Source: Rhabdobacter roseus
Lineage (GTDB): Bacteria > Bacteroidota > Bacteroidia > Cytophagales > Spirosomataceae
DNA: 64,000 bases
Reading direction: 5' to 3'
Assembly: GCF_014202275.1 (NCBI RefSeq)
Contig: NZ_JACHGF010000003.1
Location: 496,001 to 560,000 of the forward strand
The notes beneath the pieces are model-generated. The model made no database searches, was not told the origin of the DNA, and saw only the letters and a program-made list of their open reading frames with translations. Position 1 is the first letter of the stretch. Every line of letters begins with the position of its first letter. The position numbers and the translations under genes are program-made. Shown here piece by piece: positions 26,833-35,510 of the stretch.

Positions 26833-28863
26833 ATGAAAAGGACTGTGCGCTACGTTTTATTGTTGACTACCCTCCTGATTACGCATTTCTCGCAGGCTCA
26901 AATGGGCGTAAACTCCACGGGCTCAGAACCGCATCCCTCGGCTATGCTGGATGTAAACGCCCCGGACAAAGGGGTGCTGGTGCCCCGCCTGACGCAAAGC
27001 CAGCGCAACGCCATTGGCAGCCCGGCTACGGGCCTGCTTATTTACCAAACCGACTTCGTGCCCGGCTTCTACTACTACAACGGTACCGCCTGGACGGCCG
27101 TTACGGGAAGTACCTGGGGGCTCACGGGCAACGCCGGTACTTCGGCGGGCCTCAACTTCATCGGGACCACGGACGCCCAGGCGCTTGATGTACGTACCAA
27201 CGGTACCCTACGCGCCCGCTTCACCAACAAGGGGCAAATCGAAATTCTGAACACGGGGGAGTCGGTTTTTGTGGGGGACCGAGCCGGAGCCAACGACGAT
27301 TTGACCGACAACCAAAACACGTTTGTGGGGCACCAGTCGGGCTTTTCCAACAACATCGGGTTTTTCAATACCGCTTATGGGCACAATTCCTTGTTTAGCA
27401 ACACCTCGGGGCTCTCCAATGTAGCCGTAGGAAACTCAGCGCTTTTTCTGACCAATAGTCAAAGCAACCTGGTGGCCGTGGGCCACCAGGCACTCTTCAA
27501 CAACGGGCAGGGGGCCTCGGACCTGGAAGGTACCGGCAACACCGCCGTAGGCTCCAAGGCGCTTTTTTCCAATACCCTCGGCTACCAAAATACGGGACAA
27601 GGCTTTGAGGTACTTTACTCCAATACCAGTGGCATTGGCAACACGGCCCAGGGAGCCGCCGCGCTCTATGGCAACACAACGGGTAGTTTTAATACCGCGA
27701 ATGGATCTGGCACCCTGGCGACCAACACCACGGGCTTTGATAACACCGCCGTGGGAGCTCAGGCCATGAGCAATAACATGGACGGCTACGGGAATTCGGC
27801 CGTAGGTACTTTGGCGCTTTTATTTAATAATTCCGGCTACTACAACACGGCCACGGGTTCGTATGCCATGCTGGCAAACGCCTCCGGCAGCCAAAACACG
27901 GCCCACGGCTACCAGTCGTTGCTCCAAAACAGCACCGGCAACTCCAATACCGCCCTGGGAGCCTACTCGCTCCATAGCAATAGTACGCAGAGCAACCTGG
28001 TGGCCGTGGGTGACTCGGCGCTCTACAACAACGGGCAGGGGACGTCGCTTGCTTATGAAGCGACGCAAAATACGGCAGTAGGCTCCAAGACCTTGTACGC
28101 CAACACGATTGGTCACGGCAACACCGCCCTGGGTTTTAAAACCCTTTACAACAACACTTCCGGCGTGTATAATACGGGCATTGGTGTAAATGCTCTGGGC
28201 CTCAACACCAGCGGCATCGAAAACACGGCTCTGGGCTACCGCGCTTTATACAATAATAGCTCTGGTAGTAACAATATCGCCATCGGTCGCTTTGCGGCAC
28301 AGAATATCACCACGGATAATAACAGCATCCACATCGGCAACCCTGGGGTTAATACCGCCGGGGCCGTTGTGAAAATAGGTACCATGGGTACCCATACCGG
28401 AGGGGTATTTATGCCCCTGCGCGGTGCCGAAACGGCCCTGGCGGTTAACTACGACCTCGGAACCGGCGAGCTCACTTATCTTACTTCCTCGCAGCGGTAT
28501 AAGCACCAGATCCGGGACCTGGGTACTTTTTCGGATAAACTCGTTGACCTGCGGCCCGTCGCGTACCACTACCGGCCCGACTTCCTGAAGGGTAAAGCGG
28601 ATGTGGAACACTACGGCCTCATTGCCGAGGAGGTAGCCAAGGTGTACCCGCACCTGGTGGTTTATAACAGCAAAGGAGAAGTAGAAACGGTAGCTTACCA
28701 AGAGCTCATTCCGCTCCTGCTCAACCAGGTCAATAAACTCACGCGGGAAAACCAGCAGCTCACCGCCGACGTGCGCGAAATAGATACCTTGCGCGCCGAG
28801 GTAGAAGCCATCAAAGCGGCCCTGCAAGGTACCTCGGCGGCGGCTCCCGTACCAGCTAAATAG
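26833..28863 (+). CDS. Secreted fibre-like protein with tandem repeats and S74 endosialidase-chaperone tail
   Basis: 676 residues: signal peptide (1-22), an N-terminal domain ending in VLVPRLTQSQRNAIGSPATG, typical of Bacteroidota adhesin-like proteins, then about 20 imperfect repeats of 20-24 residues around GNTAxGxxALxxNTxG, forming a left-handed beta-roll like a trimeric YadA head. The last 110 residues are the intramolecular chaperone of endosialidase (peptidase S74) domain, with SSQRYKHQIRDLG and YGLIAEEVAK, followed by a coiled coil. S74 cuts itself off after trimer assembly. A large internal duplication is visible: SNLVAVGHQALFNNGQG and SNLVAVGDSALYNNGQG both lead to NTAVGSK. Likely a surface or fibre protein. 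Confidence 0.85.
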   Translation: MKRTVRYVLLLTTLLITHFSQAQMGVNSTGSEPHPSAMLDVNAPDKGVLVPRLTQSQRNAIGSPATGLLIYQTDFVPGFYYYNGTAWTAVTGSTWGLTGNAGTSAGLNFIGTTDAQALDVRTNGTLRARFTNKGQIEILNTGESVFVGDRAGANDDLTDNQNTFVGHQSGFSNNIGFFNTAYGHNSLFSNTSGLSNVAVGNSALFLTNSQSNLVAVGHQALFNNGQGASDLEGTGNTAVGSKALFSNTLGYQNTGQGFEVLYSNTSGIGNTAQGAAALYGNTTGSFNTANGSGTLATNTTGFDNTAVGAQAMSNNMDGYGNSAVGTLALLFNNSGYYNTATGSYAMLANASGSQNTAHGYQSLLQNSTGNSNTALGAYSLHSNSTQSNLVAVGDSALYNNGQGTSLAYEATQNTAVGSKTLYANTIGHGNTALGFKTLYNNTSGVYNTGIGVNALGLNTSGIENTALGYRALYNNSSGSNNIAIGRFAAQNITTDNNSIHIGNPGVNTAGAVVKIGTMGTHTGGVFMPLRGAETALAVNYDLGTGELTYLTSSQRYKHQIRDLGTFSDKLVDLRPVAYHYRPDFLKGKADVEHYGLIAEEVAKVYPHLVVYNSKGEVETVAYQELIPLLLNQVNKLTRENQQLTADVREIDTLRAEVEAIKAALQGTSAAAPVPAK

Positions 28864-28982
28864 GCTCCCCATCAAAGCATCAAAGTACCCCCTGACGAGT
28901 ACAAGAGCCAGGTGCACCAGGCAGTAAGCAAACAAGGAGTACATTAGAAAAGCGACGCCCCAGGCTTTTCTTGGTATAAAGG

Positions 28983-28990
28983 TACTTTTG
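28983..28990 (+). promoter_or_regulatory. -7 promoter element TACTTTTG
   Basis: Matches TAnnTTTG and sits 26 bases before the ATG at 29016. It is also an RGTACY-derived string, so it may be coincidental. No good -33 element. Confidence 0.4.
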
Positions 28991-29015
28991 CGTTCCAAAC
29001 TTTGCTTTCTAAACC

Positions 29016-30200
29016 ATGCGCTACTCAACCTACTTGTCCGGGGGTCTTTTTTTACTCTCCACCCTATCCCTGACCGCCCAAACGCCCAGCTTCCGCGCCG
29101 AGGTTATCGACGCCAAGGTGAGCATTGGCTACGGGCTGGCCATTGGTGACGTAGACGGCGACGGCCATAAAGACATCCTGCTGGCCGACCAGAAGGAGAT
29201 TGTCTGGTACCGAAATCCCGCCCAGGCCCAAGGTACCTGGGTGCGGCACGTCCTTGCCCGAGACCTCACCGAGCGCGACAACGTGTGCATTGCCGCCCGC
29301 GACATCGACGGCGACGGCAAGGTAGAAGTAGCCGTGGGAGCCCAGTGGAATCCCGCCGAAACCACCAACGAGAAGCAGTCGGGCGCGGTATTTTACCTGC
29401 ACGCGCCGGAAGACCGCACCCAGCCCTGGGAGCCGGTACGCCTGCACCACGAGGTGACGATCCACCGCATGCACTGGGTGAAAGACTCCGACGATAACTT
29501 CCAGCTCATGGTACTTCCGCTGCACGGCCAAGGCAACGCCAACGGCGAAGGAGCGGGTGTGCAGCTCATAGCCTTTGACGTACCCCAAAACCGCCAGGGC
29601 CTCTGGGGCTACCAGCTCCTGGATACCCAGATGCACCTCACGCATAACTTCCAGCCCATGGAAGTACCTAACCGCTTTCTGGGCCTGGCCGTAGGCGGCA
29701 AGCAAGGGGCGCAGGTGTTTCTGAAGGGCGTGGACGGCTGGGCCCCGTCGGGCAACTGGCTGGTACCTGCGGGCGGGCAGGGCGTGGGCGAAGTACGGAC
29801 GGGTACCTTGGGCGCAAACCAGCTCTTTACGGCTACCATTGAACCCATGCACGGCACCCAGCTGGTGGTGTATACCAAAGACAGCCGCACCGTCCTGACC
29901 AACCAGCTAAAGCAGGGCCACGGCCTGGTGTGTGGCGACTTTCTGGGCCAGGGCCGCGACCAGGTAGTAGTGGGCTGGCGCGAAAGAAACGACGCCGGCC
30001 AAATGGGCCTGCGCCTCTACCTGGGCGCCGACGCCGAGGGCAAGCAGTGGCAGGAGTACTCGCTGGATAACAAAGTACCCATGGCCTGCGAAGACCTCCA
30101 GGCCGCCGACCTTGACGGCGACGGCGATCTGGACCTCATTGCGGCGGGCCGCAGCACCCACAACCTGGTGATTTATTGGAACCAGAAAAATAACAAGTAA
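29016..30200 (+). CDS. Secreted FG-GAP/VCBS-type beta-propeller protein
   Basis: 394 residues with a signal peptide (cleaved after about LTAQ). At least three Ca-binding loops are readable: GDVDGDGHKDIL, RDIDGDGKVEVA and ADLDGDGDLDLI, the pattern of FG-GAP/VCBS repeat propellers. Such propellers serve as carbohydrate-binding domains or, in aldos-2-ulose dehydratase-like proteins, as the enzyme body. No catalytic motif can be fixed here. It converges with the His-rich lipoprotein gene (20-base gap, no terminator seen). Confidence 0.8.
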   Translation: MRYSTYLSGGLFLLSTLSLTAQTPSFRAEVIDAKVSIGYGLAIGDVDGDGHKDILLADQKEIVWYRNPAQAQGTWVRHVLARDLTERDNVCIAARDIDGDGKVEVAVGAQWNPAETTNEKQSGAVFYLHAPEDRTQPWEPVRLHHEVTIHRMHWVKDSDDNFQLMVLPLHGQGNANGEGAGVQLIAFDVPQNRQGLWGYQLLDTQMHLTHNFQPMEVPNRFLGLAVGGKQGAQVFLKGVDGWAPSGNWLVPAGGQGVGEVRTGTLGANQLFTATIEPMHGTQLVVYTKDSRTVLTNQLKQGHGLVCGDFLGQGRDQVVVGWRERNDAGQMGLRLYLGADAEGKQWQEYSLDNKVPMACEDLQAADLDGDGDLDLIAAGRSTHNLVIYWNQKNNK

Positions 30201-30219
30201 AGTACCCCAGGCCGGTGCT

Positions 30220-30657
30220 TCAGTTGGGTGCGGCCAGTCGTCCCTCTACGTCTTTTTTCAATTCCTGAATGGCCTGCAAGGTACTTTTCTGGTAGTCCAG
30301 CAGGGAAGCATCCGTCATTTGGGGGGCTGGTTTATGGTCATGGTGATGACCTTCGTGCCCTTCGTGATGGTGCTCATGCTCGAAGCCAGGTACCTCTACC
30401 AGGCCTTCTTCCCAGTCTTCAAGTACCCCCGCCAGGCTATCCGCTTCGCTTCCCCTGCCGGTACTTCGCAAAGTACCCAGCAGCTGCTCCACCTCCGCCT
30501 GCGTCGTTACGGCCTCTACGTGGTACCGGTGGGCTTCTTGTAAAAGCTCATTGGGCTCCTTATGGCTCGCACAACTGGCTTGCGCCATGACGAGCGCGGC
30601 CGTCAAGACTACCTTCATCGAAGTGCTGAGGTACAGGTACTTTATCCTTTTTTTCAT
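30220..30657 (-). CDS. Histidine-rich lipoprotein, probable metal binder
   Basis: 145 residues. A lipobox (AQASC, C29) follows a hydrophobic stretch, so it is a lipoprotein. If translation begins at the second Met (30618) the signal peptide is more standard; the upstream start at 30657 is kept because the -7 box lies just before it. Residues 94-108 read HEHHHEGHEGHHHDH, a strong metal-binding cluster, and the rest is helical with many Glu. It is divergent from the AztD-like gene, with an identical Fur-family site on each promoter. A periplasmic zinc store or shuttle is inferred. Confidence 0.75.
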   Translation of the reverse strand: MKKRIKYLYLSTSMKVVLTAALVMAQASCASHKEPNELLQEAHRYHVEAVTTQAEVEQLLGTLRSTGRGSEADSLAGVLEDWEEGLVEVPGFEHEHHHEGHEGHHHDHKPAPQMTDASLLDYQKSTLQAIQELKKDVEGRLAAPN

Positions 30658-30667
30658 AGTATTTTGC

Positions 30668-30720
30668 GCAACATGGTTGCAAATATAAAAAATACTTCCC
30701 TAAATTTGCAACCATGTTGC
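30668..30720. promoter_or_regulatory. Divergent promoter with two mirrored Fur-family boxes
   Basis: The 16-base site TTTGCAACCATGTTGC occurs at 30705-30720 on the plus strand and at 30668-30683 on the minus strand, exactly mirrored. Each begins at the end of a -7 box: TAAATTTG at 30701-30708 for the plus-strand gene and TATATTTG (complement of 30680-30687) for the minus-strand gene. A repressor bound here would cover both -7 boxes. Confidence 0.75.
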
Positions 30721-30742
30721 ATATAACTTATTCCGTTTTTGT

Positions 30743-31957
30743 ATGAAAAAGAATGTATTAAAACTCTCGATCCTCGCCTTGTTTGTGTCGGTCCTGGCTT
30801 CCTGTGACAAGCATGACCACGATCACGAGGTCGATCCCAACGACCGCCAGGAGTACCGCTTTGTGCGGGTACTTGTCAATGATGAAAACACGAAACAGCT
30901 TATGCTGGTGAATCCACGCACGGGAACAACCGAAAGCTTCGAAGCGCAGTTTGCCAAGTCGGCGCTGTATACCACCCAGGCCGGCCGTTTCGGTGCAGTG
31001 GTCAACGGTGCCAACAACCACACTCAGTTTTTTGATACCGGACTGGAAGGGCACGGCGATCACGTGGATGTGAAAGGTACCCCCAAGTGGGCGGCTATGG
31101 TCGGCGAAAGCAACCGCCCCACGCACTTCAAAAGCAAAGGGGACGAAGTGATCCTCTTTAACGATGGCGACGGCTCCTTAAGCCTGGGCAAGGAAGCCGA
31201 TTTTCACGTAGCGGGCGCAAAATTGAAAAGCGTACTTCCGGCGGGGGGGATTGCTCACCACGGCGCGATGGCCAAATTTAACAACGGCAACTACGCCGTG
31301 ACGCAAAAAGACGGCTCCGTAGCGGGTACTTTGCCCGAGCGGGTCAAAATCATCGACGCCACCGGCAAAGTACTTCATGCCTCTACCGTGCAAACGCAGG
31401 GTATCCACGGCAACGCCACCAACGGCAACGTAGCCGTGTTTGGCTCGGCCAGCGGAATTCTAGTGGTAGAGTCCAGCGGAGCGCAGCGCCTCATCAATCA
31501 CCCTGCGGGCTTCGGAACGGCCTGGTTTGGTACCATCCTGGAGGCGAGCGGAGCCAACAAGTTTGTGGGCTATACTGCCGCCAAAGGAGCTTACCTCATC
31601 GACATCGCCGGCAACCAGGTGACGCCTATCATCGAAAACACCGACATCATGCAGTGCAAAATGGACCTGGCCGGCAACCACCTGGTGGTACTTTTGCACA
31701 GCGGGGAGGTCCATATCTTTGATCTAAAAACCAATACGCTGGTCAAGAAAGGCTCTATTCTGCCCGCCACCACCAAGGAAGAAACACAAAAGCCCCAGCT
31801 GGAGGCTACCTCGAGGTACCTGTACGTAACCCAGCCTAAGAGCGGCGAGCTCCTGACCGTCGAAATCGCTAACCTGGGTACTACCTCCCGCATCAAAGTA
31901 TCGCCTACGCCCTACCGCCTGGCGGTAGTGGGTATGGAATCCAGCGAAGGACATTGA
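30743..31957 (+). CDS. AztD-like beta-propeller lipoprotein, putative zinc chaperone
   Basis: 404 residues. Lipobox LASC at C21, followed at once by DKHDHDHEVD, a His/Asp metal-binding leader. The rest has the repeated strand pattern of a beta-propeller with scattered His (GHGDHVD, GIAHHGAM, GIHGNA). This layout, His-rich leader plus propeller, matches AztD, a zinc chaperone that feeds the AztC binding protein in other bacteria. I did not find AztABC nearby. The gene is under a Fur-family box and leads an operon with MerC (22-base gap). The AztD homology is a judgement by architecture, not by alignment. Confidence 0.55.
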   Translation: MKKNVLKLSILALFVSVLASCDKHDHDHEVDPNDRQEYRFVRVLVNDENTKQLMLVNPRTGTTESFEAQFAKSALYTTQAGRFGAVVNGANNHTQFFDTGLEGHGDHVDVKGTPKWAAMVGESNRPTHFKSKGDEVILFNDGDGSLSLGKEADFHVAGAKLKSVLPAGGIAHHGAMAKFNNGNYAVTQKDGSVAGTLPERVKIIDATGKVLHASTVQTQGIHGNATNGNVAVFGSASGILVVESSGAQRLINHPAGFGTAWFGTILEASGANKFVGYTAAKGAYLIDIAGNQVTPIIENTDIMQCKMDLAGNHLVVLLHSGEVHIFDLKTNTLVKKGSILPATTKEETQKPQLEATSRYLYVTQPKSGELLTVEIANLGTTSRIKVSPTPYRLAVVGMESSEGH

Positions 31958-31979
31958 TCCACAGGGTACTTACCAAACT

Positions 31980-32366
31980 ATGAAATTCATGCTTACTCAC
32001 TCATTTTTTAAAACCAAATCAGACCTGCTGGGCATAGCCAGTGCCTCCCTCTGCGTGGTACACTGCCTGCTGACGCCCATCTTGCTGGTGCTGGCGGCCT
32101 CTTCGGCCGGTTGGTGGCACGAAGTATCCTACGTGTTTCTGCTCATCAGCTACTATGCGTTGTACGAAACAAGCCGACACTGCACCAATCGGAGAATCTT
32201 GCTGCTCATTGGTAGTAGCTTGCTGGTACTTACCGCTTCGGTACTGCTGGAAGACTACTTCGAATGGCTGCACGAAGTAAGCTACCTGGCCAGCCTGGGT
32301 CTGATCACGGGGCATATCCTGAACATCCGGTATTGCAAAAAATGCAAACATGAGCATTCATCATAA
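31980..32366 (+). CDS. MerC-domain inner-membrane protein
   Basis: 128 residues, four hydrophobic helices. The MerC pattern is visible: a C-V-V-H-C pair in helix one (SLCVVHCLLTP), then two more helices, and a C-terminal Cys/His end (RYCKKCKHEHSS). MerC proteins carry mercury ions in the Mer system, but many Bacteroidota members sit in metal loci without any other mer gene. Here no merA, merR or merP is present. It follows the AztD-like gene by 22 bases under the same Fur-family box, so I infer zinc or related divalent-metal transport. Confidence 0.75.
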   Translation: MKFMLTHSFFKTKSDLLGIASASLCVVHCLLTPILLVLAASSAGWWHEVSYVFLLISYYALYETSRHCTNRRILLLIGSSLLVLTASVLLEDYFEWLHEVSYLASLGLITGHILNIRYCKKCKHEHSS

Positions 32367-32410
32367 AGGCCGCCAATCTCAGGCATAAACTAAAAAGTTG
32401 TTGTGCTAGC

Positions 32411-32455
32411 AAAAGTGAGCTACGGCCCGTTAAGGGGTTGTGGCTCACTTTTTTT
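32411..32455 (+). terminator. Rho-independent terminator after MerC operon
   Basis: Stem AAAAGTGAGC with GCTCACTTTT arms (about 32411-32423 with 32440-32453), loop of 16, then a T run. The rest of the 32367-32683 gap is AT-rich and shows no gene. Confidence 0.8.
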
Positions 32456-32683
32456 GGTACTTCCTGGCAAGGTACCTGGTCAGCAGCGGTTCGCCGCTCA
32501 TCCGGGCTAGTTCTTGCCGGACCCGCTGGGACTGACCGTCTAACCAGAAAAATAGAAGGCAGTATCGAATAGAATCTTATCTTTGTTTCGTTAGTATAAA
32601 TACGAGTCTTCCTTGGATTTTTGGTACAACAGCGCCAATTTAAAAAAGAGATTGGCCATTTTTTTCAATTAACGCAATAACGT

Positions 32684-33289
32684 ATGACACCTTTACGTAC
32701 GGGCTCGTTTATCCGACGGGTCAAGGATATTACCATCAGCGGTACGCTGGCCGTAGCGATTCTGGCGAGCGGAATAGCCCTGCCGGGTTGCTCCGGTTCG
32801 GAAGACGAGGCCCACAGCTACGAAGAAACGACCTACTCCAAGGGAATTCGCTCCTACATCAAAGAGGTAGAACCGGGCGAATTTAAAATCACCGACGAGC
32901 AAAGTGTACCCGCCGACCAATCGGCGGCGATCGTCACCTACCTCGACGGCCACGTAGATACCCTAAGTACCACCACGGCCAAGGCCCTCATCGACCGCGA
33001 CATCCGTTCCGACGAGTCGTCGGTGGGCAGGCACGGCGGCTTGTCCAACGTACTGCTGTACGGTGGCATGGGGTACTTGCTGGGCCGCACGATGAATCAC
33101 GGCTACATCAATTCGTACCGAAGCGCGGGCGAAAGCTCCCGCTTTTACAGCAACCCCAATGCCTACAACCGGGCGCAGGGGGCCGTGCAGGACGTCAATA
33201 CCTCCCGAAGTACCCGCGTGGTGAGCGGCCGTCCGGCGGGCGGGCGTAGCGGCTTCTTCGGCAAGCGCTCCAGCAGCAGCGGCGGGTAG
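32684..33289 (+). CDS. YgiB-like lipoprotein of unknown function
   Basis: 201 residues. A long N-region (RTGSFIRRVKDIT) precedes a hydrophobic segment and LPGC lipobox. The middle has NVLLYGGMGYLLGRTMNHGY, and the tail has YSNPNAYNRAQG then FFGKRSSSSGG. This matches the pattern of E. coli YgiB (DUF1190): a GYMMGRLM-like segment, YSxxNP-like stretch and a Ser/Gly-rich end. The match is clear in order but weak residue by residue. It lies 52 bases upstream of a YgiC-like gene, the same pair as in E. coli, which supports it. Confidence 0.65.
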   Translation: MTPLRTGSFIRRVKDITISGTLAVAILASGIALPGCSGSEDEAHSYEETTYSKGIRSYIKEVEPGEFKITDEQSVPADQSAAIVTYLDGHVDTLSTTTAKALIDRDIRSDESSVGRHGGLSNVLLYGGMGYLLGRTMNHGYINSYRSAGESSRFYSNPNAYNRAQGAVQDVNTSRSTRVVSGRPAGGRSGFFGKRSSSSGG

Positions 33290-33341
33290 GTACCTGCGCC
33301 ATTCGTCCCGAACCGATCTACCTTTTTTAGTAACCTATCTT

Positions 33342-34514
33342 ATGGTATCCTTACAATCTTTGCCCCGGCATCCCGAGGCCACGCTGCGCTCGTTGGGCTG
33401 GGACTGGATGCTGGGCGCTGACACCCTACCCTACCTGGTACAGGAAGCCGTGGTGGTGCAGGAAGACGAAGCCACGGCCTACCACGAAGCCGCCGCTACG
33501 CTCTACGACATGTATGTAGAAGCGGGCCAGTACGTCATTGACCAGCAGCTGTTCCGGGAGCTGGGCATTCCGGATAACCTGGTGGAGCTCATCAAAACCT
33601 CCTGGGACGACGACCGCCACGTACACCTCTACGGGCGCTTCGACCTGGCGGGCGGGCTCAACGGCCAGCCCATCAAGCTCATCGAGTTCAACGCCGACAC
33701 GGCCACCTGCCTGCCTGAGACGGCCATTGTACAGTGGGCGCACCTGAAAGCCAACGGCTTCGACGATACCCGGCAGTTTAATACGCTGTACGAAACCCTG
33801 GTGGGGCAGTTTGTGTACCTGCGCGAGGTAAACAACGACCTCACGCCCAGCCTGCTGCTCACCACCCTGCGCGACAGCCCCGAGGACGAAACCAACGTGG
33901 CCATCCTGTCCGAAGCGGCGCGCGAAGCAGGCTTTGACGTGGAGTTTGCGTACATGGACGAAGTAGAGTTTTCGGCAGAGCAGGGCGTTTTTAAGCAAGA
34001 CGCGACGAGCGGTAATTTTGTCCGGTTCGATTTCTGGTTCAAGCTCGTGCCCTGGGAGTACATCGGTTGGGACGAACCTGAGCTGGCCCAGCTCCTGACG
34101 CAGCTGGTGCAGAGCCGCCGCGTGCTGGTACTTAATCCGGCCTACACGCTGCTGTTCCAGTCGAAGTACCTCCTGAAGGTACTTTGGGATATGTACCCCT
34201 ACCACCCGCTGCTGCTCCAGACCGAGCGGTACGTACTGCCGCACAAGCGCTCGGTGAGCAAGGTACTTTTTGGCCGCGAAGGCGCGAATGTCAGTATTTT
34301 GGAAAAGGGCGGCGAACCGCTCGAAACCGCCGACGGCGACTACGCCGATCAGGCGCGGATCTACCAGGAGTACATCGAGTTCCCAACCGACGCGGACGGG
34401 CATTCGTACCAGGCGGGGGTATTTTACGCGGGCGAGCCCTGCGCGCTGGGCTTCCGGCGCGGCGGGCGCATCCTGGACAACACCGCCCAGTTTGTGGGGC
34501 ACGTGGTGGAGTGA
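33342..34514 (+). CDS. Glutathionylspermidine synthase-type (YgiC-like) preATP-grasp/ATP-grasp protein
   Basis: 390 residues. The C-terminal ATP-grasp domain of the Gsp synthase family is readable: KLIEFNADTATCLPE (metal and ATP site with E and N) and the segment VLNPAYTLLFQSKYLLKVLWDMYP, broken here for brevity. YgiC/YjfC proteins share the synthetase half of Gsp synthase but lack the amidase. Their natural substrate is not settled, though polyamine-peptide ligation is assumed. It forms a pair with the YgiB-like gene and ends before a terminator. Confidence 0.8.
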   Translation: MVSLQSLPRHPEATLRSLGWDWMLGADTLPYLVQEAVVVQEDEATAYHEAAATLYDMYVEAGQYVIDQQLFRELGIPDNLVELIKTSWDDDRHVHLYGRFDLAGGLNGQPIKLIEFNADTATCLPETAIVQWAHLKANGFDDTRQFNTLYETLVGQFVYLREVNNDLTPSLLLTTLRDSPEDETNVAILSEAAREAGFDVEFAYMDEVEFSAEQGVFKQDATSGNFVRFDFWFKLVPWEYIGWDEPELAQLLTQLVQSRRVLVLNPAYTLLFQSKYLLKVLWDMYPYHPLLLQTERYVLPHKRSVSKVLFGREGANVSILEKGGEPLETADGDYADQARIYQEYIEFPTDADGHSYQAGVFYAGEPCALGFRRGGRILDNTAQFVGHVVE

Positions 34515-34624
34515 GGCATGGGGCCAAGGGGATTTGGGAAGGGGTACTTCTGAGTTAAACTTTTAAAGTACCTTTCTGGTAAATGGGTAAGATGTACCTG
34601 TGGCTTCCTATTTTTTGCCAAACA

Positions 34625-34657
34625 AAAAGGCGCAACCCGTTATGAGTTGCGCCTTTT
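34625..34657. terminator. Bidirectional terminator
   Basis: Perfect 12-bp inverted repeat (34625-34636 with 34646-34657), loop 9, A/T runs, between convergent genes ending at 34514 and 34695. Confidence 0.85.
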
Positions 34658-34694
34658 AATATTATAACTTTCAGGAAGATCTGCGGGGGTACTT

Positions 34695-35375
34695 TTAGTC
34701 CCGGCGGCCCATCAGGATGCTCACGTAGTAGAGCAGCGTAGCCAGTGAACCAATGGCCGCTACCAGGTAGGTACGGGCCGCCCACTTCAGGGCGTCACCG
34801 GCCATCACGTACTCGCGCTCGTTCACCACGCGGTTTCGCTGGATCCAGGCCAGGGCGCGGTTGCTAGCGTCGTACTCGACGGGCAGCGTCACGAAGCTAA
34901 ACAGCGTAGTGGCCGCAAAAAGGGCTACCCCGATCGCCAGGGGTACTATGCTGGTATTGATCATAAGGATACCGGCCAAAATAACCCACTGCATGTAGCG
35001 CGACGAAATGGTCAGGAAAGGGACCATCTTGGAGCGCAGCTGCAACCAGCTGTAAGCCGTGGCGTGCTGCACCGCGTGGCCGCACTCGTGCGAGGCCACC
35101 GCCGCCGCCGCTACGCTACGTCCGTGGTATACGTCCGGGCTCAGGTTTACGGTTTTGTCCTGCGGGTTGTAGTGGTCCGTCAGTCGGCCTTCCACCGAAA
35201 GTACCCGTACGTCGTAAATGCCACTTTCGCGCAGCATCTTCTCGGCAATTTCTTTCCCACTTAGCCCAATGCTCAACCCAACTTGCGAATACTCCTCAAA
35301 TTTTCTTTTCAGCCGCCACTGCACATACATACTCACGGCCATGACAATAATACCTATCAAATATGCTCCTGCCAT
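34695..35375 (-). CDS. Zinc metallopeptidase, YugP family, integral membrane
   Basis: 226 residues with N-terminal and three C-terminal hydrophobic segments. The zinc motif HECGH is at residues 96-100 (SHECGHAVQHATAY), with the downstream Glu likely in the C-terminal half (VEYDAS). YugP-type peptidases are widespread in Bacteroidota; substrate unknown. It is the last gene of a likely minus-strand group with rfaE2, the flippase and panD, with a 91-base gap to rfaE2. Confidence 0.85.
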   Translation of the reverse strand: MAGAYLIGIIVMAVSMYVQWRLKRKFEEYSQVGLSIGLSGKEIAEKMLRESGIYDVRVLSVEGRLTDHYNPQDKTVNLSPDVYHGRSVAAAAVASHECGHAVQHATAYSWLQLRSKMVPFLTISSRYMQWVILAGILMINTSIVPLAIGVALFAATTLFSFVTLPVEYDASNRALAWIQRNRVVNEREYVMAGDALKWAARTYLVAAIGSLATLLYYVSILMGRRD

Positions 35376-35466
35376 CGTTCTTTTGGTTTAAGCGATTAAT
35401 AATTTCTTAACGGGAGGTGAATTTACTAGGTAATTATACGAAAATAGCTTCAAAAAATTTTCTCAG

Positions 35467-35510
35467 TTATTCTGTATGTAGCCTTCTTTTATTCTGTATG
35501 TAGCCTTCTT
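35467..35510. repeat. 22-bp tandem duplication at the end of rfaE2
   Basis: Two exact 22-base copies (35467-35488 and 35489-35510) abut the stop codon of rfaE2. As 22 is not a multiple of 3, the second copy is read in another frame. Confidence 0.95.

Noticed and set aside
31980-32366. Mercury-resistance operon
   Set aside because: MerC alone is present; no merA, merR, merT or merP, and the locus has a Fur-family box.
33426-34502. 358-codon open frame antisense to the YgiC-like gene
   Set aside because: No recognisable motif; sense gene explains the sequence.
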